Shown: piece after piece, positions 11,241 through 22,264 of the stretch
How positions within the stretch are numbered: the stretch's first letter is position 1
How the letters are laid out: the number at the start of each line of letters is the position of its first letter
Assembly: GCA_036365145.1 (NCBI GenBank)
Contig: JAEOAD010000048.1
Coordinates: 13,290,501-13,354,500 of the forward strand
Origin: Orientallactaga sibirica
Taxonomy: Eukaryota; Chordata; Mammalia; Rodentia; Dipodidae
Direction: 5' to 3'
DNA length: 64,000 bases
Position numbers and translations under genes: made by a program
Notes under the pieces: model-generated
Database searches by the model: none
What the model saw: the letters and a program-made list of their open reading frames with translations, nothing else
Told to the model about the DNA's origin: nothing

Positions 11241-11638
11241 TGTGAGGTGGTTTGAATGCATGTCCCCCATAGACTCAGGTGTTTTATTCAATCTTGTACC
11301 TTGGATCTCCAGCTACCTGACTGGAGGAGGTGTCACTGGGAGGTGGATCCTGGCATCCAGCCCACAGATGTGTTTGGGGGGTGGATCTTAATTCCAGCTC
11401 AAAGGAATGCAGAGAGGTTTAAGCACTGAGGAGTCCTGCTTGCTACAGGTTTGTGCTGCTGTTTTTGGTGTTTGCTGGCTGTTTGTTTTTCTCACTCTGC
11501 TTGGAGGTATGGAAGTGAGCAGCTTCTTCTGCCATTGATGGAACTTCCCCTGCATCTGTAAGGTGAAATAAATCCCTTCCTCCTCTAAGCTATGTTGCAC
11601 TGGATGGTCATCCAAGCATCACCGAACTGTCAATGACA
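11241..11638 (+). mobile_element. Solo LTR, family shared with 19.56 kb and 61.24 kb
   Basis: Starts 'tgtgaggtggtttgaatg' with 'tgtcccccatag'. It contains 'ctgccattgatggaacttcc' and the polyadenylation signal in 'gtgaaataaatcccttcctc'. The same order of motifs occurs, reversed, in the other two copies. MaLR/ERVL-like by structure; I found no clear target duplication for this copy. Confidence 0.6.
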
Positions 11639-11757
11639 CCCTTTGAAGCCAACTCCAGCAGCACACACTGCTGTTGGGCAGGTCGGGCTTGTTTGAGAGA
11701 AAATGGAATGCCTTCCCTTCTTAATGGCATGGAAATAAACGTCAAAAAGTGGAATTG

Positions 11758-11915
11758 GGAGCCCAGGCATGGTGGTGCACATCTTTAATACCAGCACTTG
11801 GGAGGCAGAGGTAGGAGGATCTGAGTACAAGGCCACCCTGAGACTACCGAGTGAAGTTCAGGTCAGCCTAGGCTAGAGTGAGACCCTACCTCAAAACAAC
11901 AACAACAACAAAAAC
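11758..11915 (+). mobile_element. B1 SINE with TSD
   Basis: Forward B1 with an (AAC)n-rich tail. Target duplications 'aaaagtggaattg' and 'aaaagtggagttg' (one mismatch) flank it. Confidence 0.9.
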
Positions 11916-12404
11916 AAAAGTGGAGTTGCAGGTTAAAATTCTGACATGGGCTAAAACAACATGGGCAGGCCTGTGTTCCTCTTTGAAGGGTCCAGGGAAA
12001 AAAATCCACACCTTTCCTTGCCCTTCTCAGATTCTCGAGAGCACCCACATTCTTTGGCTGATAGCCCCTTCCTCCATTTTAGGCAGCAATGCTGTATTTC
12101 TCGGACCAGCCTCCATGGTCACATTTCATGCTAACTGTGACTTACATAGGGGTTGCTTTTTGAAAGAACCTTTATGATTAGATGGCGCCACCCACATAAA
12201 CCAGGTTCATCTTATGACCATGAACTATGAACCATGAACCTTGTTACATCTGCAGGGTAATATTCTCATAGGTTCTAGAAATTAGGATGTGGGCATGATC
12301 GAGCACCATTATTCTGCCTGCCCCACTAAGGAAAGACTTGTCAACATGGATTCTTGTTTTATTTGCTTTTATTATTATTTTTTTTCTTGCTTTTATTTTC
12401 TTAT
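11916..12404. other. Unique spacer
   Basis: No repeat or exon recognised. It ends in a T-rich stretch that merges into the tail of the next B1. Confidence 0.4.
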
Positions 12405-12553
12405 TTCTTTCTTTTGGTTTTTTGAGGTAGGATCTCGCTCTAGCCCAAGCTAACCTGGAATTCACTATATAGTCTCAGGGTGGAACTCATGGGGACCCTC
12501 CTACCTCTGCCTCACAGGTGCTGGGATTAAAAGCCTGTGCCACATGCCTGGCT
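12405..12553 (-). mobile_element. B1 SINE
   Basis: Reversed B1 with small internal deletions ('cagggtggaactcatggg' lacks several bases). Diverged relative to neighbouring copies. Confidence 0.85.
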
Positions 12554-12580
12554 ATTTTCTTTTTCACCAGTTACTTTTTT

Positions 12581-12858
12581 TTTTTAAATAAGGAATACAT
12601 TTCCTTTTATTTATTTATTTTTTATTTTTTTTATTTTTGGAGAGAGAGAGAGGGAGAGGAAGACAGATAGAGATGGGCGCGCCAGCAGTCTCTCAGCTGC
12701 TGTGAACGAAATCCAGATGCGTCTGCCCCCTTGTGGGCAAGTGCGGCATTGCGCCCTTGTGTCACTTTGCATCTGGCTAAACGTGGGACCTGGAGATTGG
12801 AACCGGGTTCTTAGGCTTAGCAGGCAGGCGCCTTAACTGCTAAGCCATCTCTCCAGCC
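12581..12858 (-). mobile_element. DIP-like SINE, long variant, with TSD
   Basis: Reversed long-variant copy with the extra segment 'gggcaagtgcggcattgcgc'. Target duplication 'caccagttacttttt' lies on both sides (12,566 and 12,859). Confidence 0.9.
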
Positions 12859-12889
12859 CACCAGTTACTTTTTAAAAATACTTTTATTG

Positions 12890-13028
12890 AGCCGGGCTTG
12901 GTGGTGCATGCCTTTAATCCCAGCACTTGGGAGGCTGAGGTAGGAGAATCGCTGTGAGTTCAAGCCCACCCTGAGACTACATCCAGGTCAGCCTGGGCTA
13001 GAGTGAGACCCTACTTTGAAAATCCAAT
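12890..13028 (+). mobile_element. B1 SINE
   Basis: Forward B1 starting 'gagccgggcttggtggtgca'. It lacks about 12 bases in the 'gactacat-ccaggtcag' region. It joins the tail of a reversed DIP-like SINE. Confidence 0.9.
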
Positions 13029-13209
13029 ATATATTTACAAGCAGAAAGACAGAGAGAGAGAAAGAAAATGGGTGCACCAGGGCCTCTAGCCACTGCAAAG
13101 GAACTCCAGATGCATGCATCTCTTTTGTCCATTTGGATTTACATGGGTATTAGGGAAATCAAACTTGGATCATTAGATTTTGCAGGCAAGTGCCTTAACC
13201 ACTGAGCCC
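13029..13209 (-). mobile_element. DIP-like SINE
   Basis: Reversed copy, tail to tail with the preceding B1. Its head is truncated at 'accactgagcccc'. Confidence 0.8.
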
Positions 13210-13909
13210 CAACAGGTTGCTTTTTTAAAATTTGATTTTCCAATCATTATCCCTTGGAGATAGCATTTGATCAAAGCTATTTTCTGTGGTAGTGGGTACA
13301 GGCATACACTGGGAAAAGCCTAGGGGAAGGGTTTTTCCAAATATCTTAGTAGACTGTGGAGTTTGGAAGATCAATTTATACGCACATTTCAAAGAAGTCA
13401 AAACAAACAAACAAAAGCATGTTCCATCTAATACCAGATCAGAAAGTAAAGTTCTACCAGATGTCCCTGGTTAGCATTGCTAAGCAGGGGGCATGTGGGA
13501 CCCATGTGGTCTGTGACTGGGCTCTGGGCTGGGGAGGGGTGGAGTAAAGAGGACCATGGGCTGGGCTATTTGGACTCTTTCACAGGCAGATTGAAAAGCA
13601 GGGAGTCAGGTGTGAAGGGCTTCTTGCTGGTCTCCAGCCCCTCACCTAGTCTAACTTGGTTCCTGTGTTTCTGTGAAGGGTCCCTTGGTATATACACCTA
13701 TGCTACAGTGTCCCATGAGTAGCTACAAAGCAAAGCAGACAGATAAAACCTGTCCTGCCCTGGGCCAGATCCTTAGGAAAAGCTTGCAGAATGAATGGCT
13801 GCTGCTCCTGCTTATGAACCTGTCATGAGTGCCCCTGAAGAAAATGCAGCTCTTCTAAATGTGCCCTGCTTCCTTCCTTCAACCCATATCTCCTATGCCC
13901 AGGTCCTTC
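13210..13909. other. Unique spacer
   Basis: No repeat or exon recognised in about 700 bases. Confidence 0.4.
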
Positions 13910-13998
13910 TTTTCTATCTTCCTTCCTTCTTTCCCTCCTTCTTTCCTTCCTTTCTTCTTTCCTTTTTCCCTCCCTCCCTCCCTTCCTTCCTTCCTTTT
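13910..13998. repeat. Pyrimidine-rich (TTCC/TTTC)n tract
   Basis: Imperfect CTTT and TTCC units, attached to the A-rich tail (here T-rich) of the following reversed B1. Confidence 0.85.
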
Positions 13999-14164
13999 TT
14001 TCTTTTTGTTTTGTTTTGTTTTGTTTTCAAGGTAGGGTCTCACTCTAGCCCAGGCTGACCTGGAATTCACTATGTAGTCTCAGGGTGGCCTCAAACTCTC
14101 AGCAATCCTCCTACCTCTGCCTCCCGAGTGCTGGGATTAAAGGCGTGCACCACCACGCCCAGCT
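13999..14164 (-). mobile_element. B1 SINE
   Basis: Reversed full-length B1 preceded by (GTTTT)n. The right end is 'caccaccacgcccagct'. Confidence 0.9.
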
Positions 14165-14389
14165 TTCCGAATCTTTTCTTGTTCAAAGAGCTGTCATCCC
14201 AAAGTTCCACAGGCGAGATGACTTAGAGAACAGATGCTTTGTTTTTTGGAGACCAGAGGTTGGAAATCTAGGTGGTGGTGGAAGGTGTCTTTTGAGACTC
14301 GCTTTCCCCCACCCCCACACCAGGTGCTTGCACATGACTGTTCCCTGTGCCACAGATTTCAGAACTTTTGGTTAGGGCTGTTCAACTAT

Positions 14390-14485
14390 TAAAGTCTATA
14401 TAATTATTTCAAGAATCTGAAAAACTCCAAAATGTGGACTATGTCCAATCCCATGCATATTGGATAAGAGATATTAAACCTCTAT
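14390..14485. mobile_element. Possible Tigger-type DNA transposon remnant
   Basis: 'aaaaactccaaaatgtgg' followed by 'attggataagagatatt' resembles the end of non-autonomous Tigger elements as I remember them. Old and short; low certainty. Confidence 0.35.
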
Positions 14486-14733
14486 CATCTTGCCGAATGT
14501 AATCTTACTGTATTAATATTTGTGTTATATCATCAGCTAAAATATAAATGCCTTCTGAAGAGATTCCTCCTCTAACGAACCTGTTTCTCATTCACAGCTT
14601 TCTACAGATGCTCCCTAAAGATCTGAGTGAATGAAGATGGTGGGATATAATTATGATGTAATTATCCCCTGAGTATGAGATGAGTCAAATACATTATAGA
14701 TACATTTATTTATTGCTTAAAAACAGTTCTTAA

Positions 14734-14935
14734 GGCTGGACAGATGGCTTAGCAGTGAAGGAACTTGTGTGAGAAGCCTAAGGACTCATGTTCAACTCTC
14801 CAGGTCCCACATTAGCCAGATGCACAGTGACACAAGTGCACAAGGGGCCGCACGTGACTGGAGTTTGATTGCAGTGGCTGAAGGCTCTGGTGCCCAATTC
14901 TCTCTCTCACTCTCCCACTAAAAAAGGGGGGGGGC
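14734..14935 (+). mobile_element. DIP-like SINE, long variant
   Basis: Forward copy ending at an eight-base G run. With the next SINE it is bounded by 'acagttctta' on both sides (14,725 and 15,176), so the cluster behaves as one insertion site. Confidence 0.85.
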
Positions 14936-14972
14936 TGTCAGTTGGGCTTGCCTCGGAAAAAAAAAAAAAAAA

Positions 14973-15177
14973 GGTTGGAGAGATGGCTTAGTGGTTAAGT
15001 GCTTATCTCAGTTCCCCAGGACCCAGGTAAGCCAGATGCACAAGGTGGCGCATGCATCTGGAGTTCATTTGCAGTGGCTAGAGGCCCTGGTGCTCCCATT
15101 CTCTCTCTCTTTCTCTCTCTGCCTCTTTCTCTCTGGTACTCTCAAATAAATAAATAAAAATAAAACAACAACAACAA
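14973..15177 (+). mobile_element. DIP-like SINE
   Basis: Forward copy lacking part of the B-box region ('gcttatctcagttccccag'). A 35-base piece ending in poly-A, possibly a B1 3' end, joins it to the preceding SINE. Confidence 0.85.
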
Positions 15178-15344
15178 CAGTTCTTAGAGGACAAGGAACT
15201 AAAGTCGGGTGCAGGTGTGTGCTGACTAAATGCTTTCTGACAAGACTGTCAATGCATATGAGGAAAGCTGGCACATAGCAGCATAACGCCGTGATGTGGC
15301 TGAGAGGTGAGTGGCAGCCACCACCCCACAGTGTGCCGGTGTGC

Positions 15345-15430
15345 AGCCAGATGCCTGTGCAACCCTGAATAGTTTATGCAATCACCTGTGCCTCAGTTTC
15401 CTCCTCTATGAATTGAGGATAGGAAATAGA
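15345..15430 (-). mobile_element. MIR remnant
   Basis: 'ctgtgcctcagtttcctcct' is the reverse of the MIR core. Flanks are too diverged to give ends. Confidence 0.65.
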
Positions 15431-15754
15431 TTGTCCCTATTGGTCCTTGTGGCCCTTGGACTAGGGTTGGTAGCAGGAAGCTCCACGTGAATGTGAACTA
15501 TTATTATAACAAGCCATTTTGGGTGGTTTTTAATGTGCCGGCCCTCCTGCCACTCACTTCTCTGCCTTAAACAGCGTTGTTCTATTTCACTGCCAAAGAA
15601 ATACGAGAAGTTCTTCCAAAACATGACACTTCCACCCAAGCATCTGCAATTAGCACGGGGGACAATTCTCCTTTGGGTGTTTCTGGACAGTGGGGATTGG
15701 GGGAAAGCAAGTAAAACTCGTGCATGTAGGACTGGGTCTTTGTGAAATGTGACA

Positions 15755-15905
15755 GCCCGGTCCCTAATTATTCTTAGAAATGTCGGAACTCACTGATGCA
15801 ATTAGGCCTGACAGTTCAAGGGCTAATTAACTCGAAACCTTGTTTCTTGGGTCGCCTCATTTGCAATTTTTGGTCACTTATTTTTTGTGTCTTTTAAAAA
15901 AAATT
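15755..15905. promoter_or_regulatory. Possible conserved non-coding element
   Basis: AT-rich unique block containing 'ccctaattattcttag', 'gatgcaattaggcc' and 'ggctaattaactcg', that is, three TAATTA/CAATTA homeodomain-type motifs within about 75 bases and no repeat sequence. Regulatory function is only inferred from motif density. Confidence 0.25.
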
Positions 15906-16298
15906 CCTTGTCCAGTTCTGTAGGAGATGAGATGCCGTGGGCAACAGACCCGTGAGGAGAGGGGCAAAGGGCCCTCGGGGTGCAATGGGGGTACAGTTGA
16001 GGCATCGGGCGCTCCAACTGTCTCTGCCCAAAGCCTAGTCCTGAGACGCAAAGGAACAGCTGCAGTCTGTGCAGGCTGCCTGGAGACAGTCACGCCAGCC
16101 CATAATGAGTCTTGATGCCTCACTTCACAAGACTGCCTTTCCCTTCCTTTCCCCTGTTGTCTCCAGTGAGGGAATTATCTCTGGGCTCACTAACCTCATT
16201 AAATACAAAACACAAATATGTTAAGTGAAAGAAACCAGACACAGTACATGGAGAGATTGATTCCATTTACGTGAAATGTCTAAAATAGGCAAATCTGG

Positions 16299-16485
16299 GG
16301 CTGGAGAGATGGCTTAGCCGTTAAGGAATTTGCCTGCAAAGCCAAAGGATCACGGTTCGACTCTCCAAGACCTACATAAGCCAGGGGGCGCATGCATCTG
16401 GAGTTTGTTTGCAGTGGCTGGAGGTCCCGGAGCACCCATTCTCTCTCTCTATCTCAAATAAATAAATAAAATATTAAAAAATGTT
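16299..16485 (+). mobile_element. DIP-like SINE with TSD
   Basis: Forward copy lacking about 12 bases in the 'agatgcacaaggtgg' body. Target duplication 'ataggcaaatct' on both sides. Confidence 0.9.
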
Positions 16486-16664
16486 TAGAATAGGCAAATC
16501 TTAGACAGCGAGGTTACCAGGAGCAGTGGGGCGAAGGGAAAGGGGCAGCATTCTTTAGTCAGTGCGGGACTTCTGTTTGGAGTGAGGTCACGGAAGGTTT
16601 TAGAGATAATGCCGGGAGCTTAGCATTGTGAGTGCAACTAATATCACTGAATTTATGGGCTTTT

Positions 16665-16905
16665 TTGTGGTAATGAGGATAGGACCCAAAGCATCATACA
16701 TGTGAGGCGAGTACTCTGTCACTGAGCTGTATTCCTCAGCCCTCGTTTACTTATGTCCTTATTTTGAGACAAGGCCTCGCTATGTTGCCCAGACTGTCCC
16801 TAAACTCGCTGTGTAGACCAGGCAGGCCTTAAACTATGATCCTCCTGTCTCAGTCTCCTGAATAGCTGGAATTACTGGCCTATACCACCAAACCCTGTGG
16901 AACTG
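16665..16905 (-). mobile_element. Old composite SINE: ID-like plus old B1-like
   Basis: An ID-like head (ends 'cactgagctgtattcctcag') is followed by a diverged B1/Alu-like unit starting 'gagacaaggcctcgctatgt'. The layout resembles ancient ID/B1 composites of the B4 type. Confidence 0.5.
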
Positions 16906-16994
16906 TACATTTAACTGAGCTAAAGTGCCACTTTTTGGATTATCTATATTTTAAATGTTGTAGTTTCACTGTGTCCTTACAAAATTCAGATTTT

Positions 16995-17152
16995 TTTTGT
17001 TTGTTTTTGTTTTTCGAGGTAGGGTCTCTCTGTAGCCCAGGCTGACCTGGAATTCACTTTGTATTCTCAGGGTGGCCTCAAACTCACAGCGATCCTCCTA
17101 CCTCTGCCTCCTGAGTGCTGGGATTAAAGGCATGCGCCACCACGCCAGGCTT
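16995..17152 (-). mobile_element. B1 SINE with perfect TSD
   Basis: Reversed full-length B1. A 15-bp target duplication (aaaattcagattttt) is present at 16,980-16,994 and 17,153-17,167. Confidence 0.95.
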
Positions 17153-17169
17153 AAAATTCAGATTTTTGC

Positions 17170-17735
17170 CCATAGGATAGTATTAAGAGGTGGAGCCTTT
17201 AAGAAGGAAGGGACTAGCCACAAGGGCTCATGAATGGGACAAGGTCTCTAGTAAAAGAGGCTTCACCCAGATGTCAGCAGATTTGCCCTCAGGTCTCTGC
17301 ATCATCCACTCTGGAGGACAAAGATGGCTTCACACTGCAAATCTTGGAAGTGGAGAGCAGTCCCCCCCCCCCACATACACACACCACATCTAGCACCTTG
17401 ATCTTGAATTCCCAGCCTCCAAAACTATGAGAAATAACTGTCTGCTCTTTTTAATTTATTTTTTATTTATTTGCAAGCAGAGAGAGAGAGAGGTAGAGAG
17501 AGAAGAGAGACAGGCACAGAGAATGAGCACACCAGGGCCTCTGGCCCCTGCAAACAAACTCCATGTTCCTGCACCAATTTGTGAATCTGGCTTTACGTGG
17601 GTAGTGGGAATCGAACCAGGGTTGTTGGGCTTTGCAGGCAAAAGCGCCCACACTGTTGAGCCATCTCTCCAGCCCTGTCTGCTCTTTATAGCTAAACTAG
17701 TGTGGTACTGGTCCATTACATCAGCACAGGCCAAC
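17170..17735 (+). mobile_element. MaLR-type LTR remnant, split by a SINE
   Basis: 'tattaagaggtggagccttt', then 'agcaccttgatcttgaattc' and 'cagcctccaaaactatgaga', are the usual MLT1/MST-type LTR motifs in order. After the SINE the LTR continues ('tgtggtactggtcc'). Confidence 0.7.
17454..17687 (-). mobile_element. DIP-like SINE inside a MaLR LTR
   Basis: Reversed copy with 13-bp target duplication 'ctgtctgctcttt' before and after. Dates the SINE as younger than the LTR. Confidence 0.9.
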
Positions 17736-18132
17736 TACAACACAAAGAGAAAACAAAGATCACCCTCCAGCCTCCTGAGCATCACATAGGAGCCTGCCCA
17801 CGCTAGGATGCCTACAGATCCTTCAGTTGTGCCCTGGGACAAGTAGCTTACAGAACACACAGTGCGGCTGCCTAAACTCAGAATCTTTGCATAATATGCT
17901 GGTCCCACCTGTCACATGTCTGTCATCTGTAGAATCTCACTGAACTTTTCAAGCTATTTCTCCTACCCTTTCTGGCAGATCTGCTTTCTGCCTCCTGTGT
18001 CCCCTCGTACATCCCACCATGACAACACTTACTGACTTCTGCAGTGATCAGTTTCCCTTTAGAAATGCTGACTTAACAATACATACAGTGAAATTTACTC
18101 TTTTAAAATATATTAAATGTTTTAAAATATTT
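17736..18132. other. Unique spacer
   Basis: No repeat or exon recognised. Confidence 0.4.
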
Positions 18133-18150
18133 TTATGTATTTATTGGCAA

Positions 18151-18186
<36 letters not shown>

Positions 18187-18336
18187 GGAGTGCTGGGGCC
18201 TGCAGCCATTGCAAACAAACTCTACATGCATGCACCACTATGTGCATCTGGCATTACCTGGGTACTGGGGGAATTAAGCCTTGGTCATCAGGCTTCACAG
18301 GCAAGCACCTTAACTGCTAAGCCATCTCTCCAACCC
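18133..18336 (-). mobile_element. DIP-like SINE
   Basis: Reversed copy with a (GA)n run at 18,153-18,181 derived from the CT-rich segment. Confidence 0.85.
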
Positions 18337-18626
18337 TAAAATCCATTTTCTAAGGCTATCTTTGTATGAATTTGAGTTCACTGGTGGGACAGTGAACACC
18401 ATCCACCCATTTTTTTTTTTTTTTTTGTTGCCCTCCTAAATCTTTCAGGCCTCTGTGAAGTCATTCCCTTCCCCCATCCCCTGACTTTGTGTGTGTGTTG
18501 GGGCGGGGGGGATCTTTAGTTCCTTTCCAGAAAACCCTATGAATAAAATGATATAGTATATACCACAGTAAATTGTGATTGGGTATCTTCTGTTCTGAAC
18601 TTGAGCTCCAAGCATAAAGACCTTAC

Positions 18627-18746
18627 CTTGTCCACCTTACGCAGGGCCAAAAACATGAAGTCCAGAGAAGCTTGTAGCAACTCAACTGTGACCAGACACG
18701 CCAGAGAGGTAACATAGCTCCTGCTGTCTTCCGGTCGAGTGACTGC
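18627..18746 (-). CDS. Candidate internal coding exon, gene unknown
   Basis: Read on the minus strand, this 120-nt segment follows a pyrimidine-rich acceptor (ending 'ttctgttcacag') and ends at a strong donor (gacaag|gtaagg). It is open in one frame, phase 0 at both ends, giving 40 codons. The translation begins AVTRPEDSRS, has a hydrophobic middle (SLACLVTVELL) and ends ALRKVDK, like an amphipathic helical segment of a cytosolic or membrane-associated protein. The surrounding frame is also open (196 codons, 18,537-19,127), so openness alone proves little; the splice signals are the main argument. A second donor-like site (gacatg|gtaagt) lies upstream near 18,945, without a good acceptor. I do not recognise the protein. 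No partner exon was found, so this could equally be chance or a decayed exon. Confidence 0.35.
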
Positions 18747-19560
18747 CTGTGAACAGAATGCAGTGAGCCAATTGGCACATGACTGCCTGGAGCGCAAACC
18801 CTCCCTCCTGTCTTCAATGATCACCCCTGGGTCAGCCTCAGGAGACACCACCCATGGCAGTACTTCCATACTGGCCAGGCTGGTTCCAACCCTGAGCACT
18901 TCCTGTTGCTGAGCATCCAAGTCAGACAGCCAGACTCCACTTACCATGTCCACAGGTGGTGCGGGAGGGAGGCGGGGACAGAAAAGCAGGTGTTGGAATG
19001 AGTGAAGTCCGGGAACAAGCTCATCTCTGCTCCTCCCACACCCTTTCCTGTCCTCATCTCTCCCTGCTCGTGCCCCACATATACAGTCACACACATTTAG
19101 AGAAAACCTCTCTTGCTCTAATACCAACCTGAACTCAAGTAAGACACACCATGTGGCCAGTTGAGTTATTATTTTCTGCTGTGGTTTTCTGATTTAGCCT
19201 TCCCAAAGCATACCCTAGGGACATGCTCACCTTCATCTTCCAATCCTATAGTATGGTCATAATAATAGCAAAAGTTTCCCATGCTTATTACTTCTCTTCC
19301 TTTTGTGCTTTATTAAACTTTTGCATACCCCCCTCAATGGGAGCTTCTTGAAGGCCAGGGGCATAACCAGGCCCTTGGGTGGCATCATGGATTAGTAAGA
19401 GTAAGGGGTACGTGGTAACCGCTACATAAATATCTCTTAGATAAACAGATTCAGTAATTCATGATCTGCATGGAAGCTGCCTGATTCTTTCTTGCCCCTT
19501 GCCTTAGAAGGATCACTGCTTCTCTTTCGTGTCTGGGGCCAGAGACGAGTAGCAGACACC
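18747..19560. other. Spacer upstream of the exon candidate
   Basis: Repeat-free. On the minus strand it includes a donor-like 'atggtaagt' near 18,945 but no matching acceptor. No other gene structure seen. Confidence 0.35.
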
Positions 19561-19930
19561 TGTGGTAGACAGCCTCACACTGCTGGGATGAACTTCCCAC
19601 CAGGCGCAGTTAGGGGAGAAACGGAATTTACTGAAGCTTATAGATCCAGGGGAAGTTCCAAAGTGGCAGAAGAAGCTGGCCCGTTTTCACAGATCCAAGC
19701 AGAGAGAGAGAGAGAGAGAGAAGCAACCACCAAAAAGCCAGCACACTGAGGAACCCCAGGCAGAGCTCCAGCACTTTGCATATCTTTAGTCTGGAATTCC
19801 AGATCCACCCCCACACCTTATGGCTGGCCCCTACAGTGACACCTCCTCCAGCCAGGTGGCTGCAGATCTAAGTTACCAACTTTAATAAAATACTGAATAT
19901 ACTGGGGGGCCATCCATTCAAACCACCACA
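19561..19930 (-). mobile_element. Solo LTR, same family as 11.24 kb and 61.24 kb
   Basis: Shares motifs with the 61.24-kb copy in the same orientation: 'gatccaggggaagttcca', 'cagccaggtggctgcagat' and 'ctgaatatactggggg'. It contains a (GA)n run at 19,700-19,722. The ends resemble TG...CA, but I could not settle a target duplication. Confidence 0.6.
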
Positions 19931-20877
19931 CCATCCTTCTGAATGTTATTGGTCTCTTTGGTTGAGCAATCAGTGGTCAAAACAATGTTCAGAATAACAT
20001 TGACAGAGTGAAGTGTGGATGCCAACCCATTTTTTATTATTGTGACAATTGAGAATTTGGCTTAAAAAAACTGCATTAGCTTATTTTTTTTTCTGTAGAA
20101 GTGAAAATTAAAAACACAATAATTCCTATTACAGATCATAAGATCAAGATTATATTTCAGGCTCCTCACATTTGAAGTGGCATTAAAAAAAATCTTATCC
20201 CCTCTGTTATCATGCCAACAAGGTAAGCCTTGATTTTTCTCTTCGGACTCTCAGCACTGTTTATTGCACAGAAATAGAAGGGGGTGAACAGCCTGAAGAC
20301 TTGTGAATGAGTGTGCCAGCTCTGCTATTTACAGAGGCTCTGCTCTGGCTATGCTGCTGGAAAGCAGTCCTTTCCTGGTGACAAGCCACTGACTCTTGTT
20401 CCCTTCCCTGAACCAAACCACTTGTAGGCGCATTTCATAGTGATGTGCTATATCCCTCGGATTGAATGTATTGACTCCACACATACGCCGAGCACCAGGA
20501 GCATAAATCCCTTAGGCACAACGCTGAAGTTTCACGGAGGGAGAAAGATGTCTATGACAGAAACCTGAGCTGAAGGAAACCGAACAAGGTGCCACCAGAG
20601 GCTCCCACATACAGGGACTGGGGCTTTTGGGCACCTTCAGAGGCTAGGAACCATCCTATCATGCAGTAAGCACCCTGCGGTGTAACCCTCCTGCCTCAGG
20701 CACCCACCAGCAGTACCTAGGAAGCCAGAGAAAGCACTCACGTATCCAAGCAACAGGAGCTCAAATCTACTGTCAGGTCAAGATGGTGTGTGAGATTTTC
20801 AATACATTCCTTGACCTTGGAGTTTTTCTTGTCTGGAATATTGGGGCATATATGAAATCATTAAATGATTCTTTTGT
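19931..20877. other. Unique spacer of about 950 bases
   Basis: AT-rich from 20,030 to 20,270, then mixed. No repeat family or exon recognised. Confidence 0.4.
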
Positions 20878-21043
20878 TGTTGGTGGTGGTTTGTTTGTTT
20901 GTTTGTTTGTTTGTTTGTTTTGAGGTAGCTAAGGCTGACCTGGAATTCACTATGTAGTCTCAGGGTGACCTCAAACTCACTGTGATCCTCCTACATCAGC
21001 CTCCCGACTGCTGGGATTAAAGGCATGTCCCCCATGCCTGGTG
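20878..21043 (-). mobile_element. B1 SINE with (GTTT)n tail
   Basis: Reversed B1 with about eight GTTT units at 20,890-20,921 and a deletion in its 3' part ('gaggtagctaaggctgacc'). Confidence 0.9.
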
Positions 21044-21368
21044 GAATTAGTAAATGAAATATCATACCTCAAGAACTCTCAGAGATCGTAATTCCTTTCC
21101 CTCTGCAAAGAATGAACAGACTAGCCAGAGTGGGGGTGGGGGCGGAGAACGTGACACAGGATACCTCTGTCACACATCTCACTTAGGCAGGAAGGCCAGG
21201 AAAATGCTGGAATGTAGACTGCTACAAGGATTCATGCTGATGGAAATATCTGTGGAGCTCACTAAGTCAGAAGAAGGGATGTGAAAGAAAAGAGGGGCCT
21301 TCAACATAGACCTGGTCTCCCAGCATCCTTAGTCTGCAGCTAGCCTTTCATGTATATATTATCCATTG
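21044..21368. other. Unique spacer
   Basis: Includes a short G-rich run near 21,132-21,146. No gene or repeat recognised. Confidence 0.4.
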
Positions 21369-21596
21369 GAGGTTGGAGAGATGGCTTAGCGGTTAAGCGC
21401 TTGCCTGTGAAGCCTAAGGACCCTGGTTTAAAGCTCGATTCCCCAGTACCCATGTAAGCCAGATGCACAAGGTGGAGGATGCATCTGGAGTTCATTTGCA
21501 GTGGCTGGAGGCCCTGATGCACTCATTCTCTCTGCCTCTTTCTTTCTCTATCTCTCTCAAGTAAATAAATAAGAGTAAAAGCAAAAATTAAAAAAG
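21369..21596 (+). mobile_element. DIP-like SINE
   Basis: Forward full-length copy of the 'aaagctcgattccccagtac' subtype, also seen at 7,166 and 40,261. Imperfect flanking repeats of 'atccattgg'. Confidence 0.9.
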
Positions 21597-22264
21597 GAGG
21601 GGGGCAAGTATAATCCGTTGGCCCTGAAGCAGGCCTCCTTAGTCCTACAGCAGCCAGACACAGGGCTCGCCCCCGCCCCCCCTCCCCACCCCCGCTCCTC
21701 TTTGAGACCTCCCCAAAATGCTCCTGCCCAGACATCCTGGGGTTCCCCATGAGCATAAAAAGTAGAGACCCGTGAGGGGTGGCCATTCCTAGGCTTTGAA
21801 TTGGAATGCCATGCGCATCCAGCTGCCTTCAGGGATCTGTAGTGCATGGGGGATGGATGGCTTCCACACTGGGTGGGAGGAGCTGGCCATCTGGTGACAA
21901 AGCAGGAGGGAGGCACTGTGAGAGGCGCCGTGGGGAGGGGAAAGACTTTGAGTTCCTCGTCACAACGGCTCCCACTCTGCCCTGCTCATGGGGCCTCCCT
22001 GCTCAGGGCTGGACAAATGAGCTTTGTGACTCTGGCCCTGCTCAGCCTCTGCTTGGTGCTTCTGGTGCCTGCTTCAGTGCTCGTTGCCAGGCCAGCCGTT
22101 CAAAGGTCTACTTTTTGTTGCACCGGGTGGGCTCTGAAAACCCTCGAGGATGGGTGTCCCCTCAGTCGCAGAACCCTAGAAAGCATGACGCCACTTAACC
22201 CTAAACGCAGGACTCAATCAACAAATACAGAGTACATTTCTGTGAGTTAAAAAATGCATAAAGA
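21597..22264. other. GC-richer unique spacer
   Basis: Carries a C-rich run at 21,670-21,693 and overlapping plus-strand frames of 130 and 134 codons (21,806-22,250). Neither is recognisable, and no splice pattern supports them. A distant regulatory or promoter role cannot be excluded, but nothing specific shows it. Confidence 0.35.

Larger units (their letters stand above)
15178..16298. other. Spacer with a MIR remnant and a conserved-looking block
   Basis: Holds the MIR remnant at 15,345-15,430 and the AT-rich block at 15,755-15,905, both listed separately. Otherwise unique, with no exon recognised. Confidence 0.4.

Noticed and set aside
18537..19127. The full 196-codon minus-strand frame as a single-exon gene
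   Set aside because: Only the 120-base central part has splice signals. The rest reads through a donor-like site and has no recognised domain, so I list only the exon candidate.
21806..22250. Overlapping 130- and 134-codon plus-strand frames
   Set aside because: Two different frames over the same DNA, no recognised protein and no splice or promoter support.
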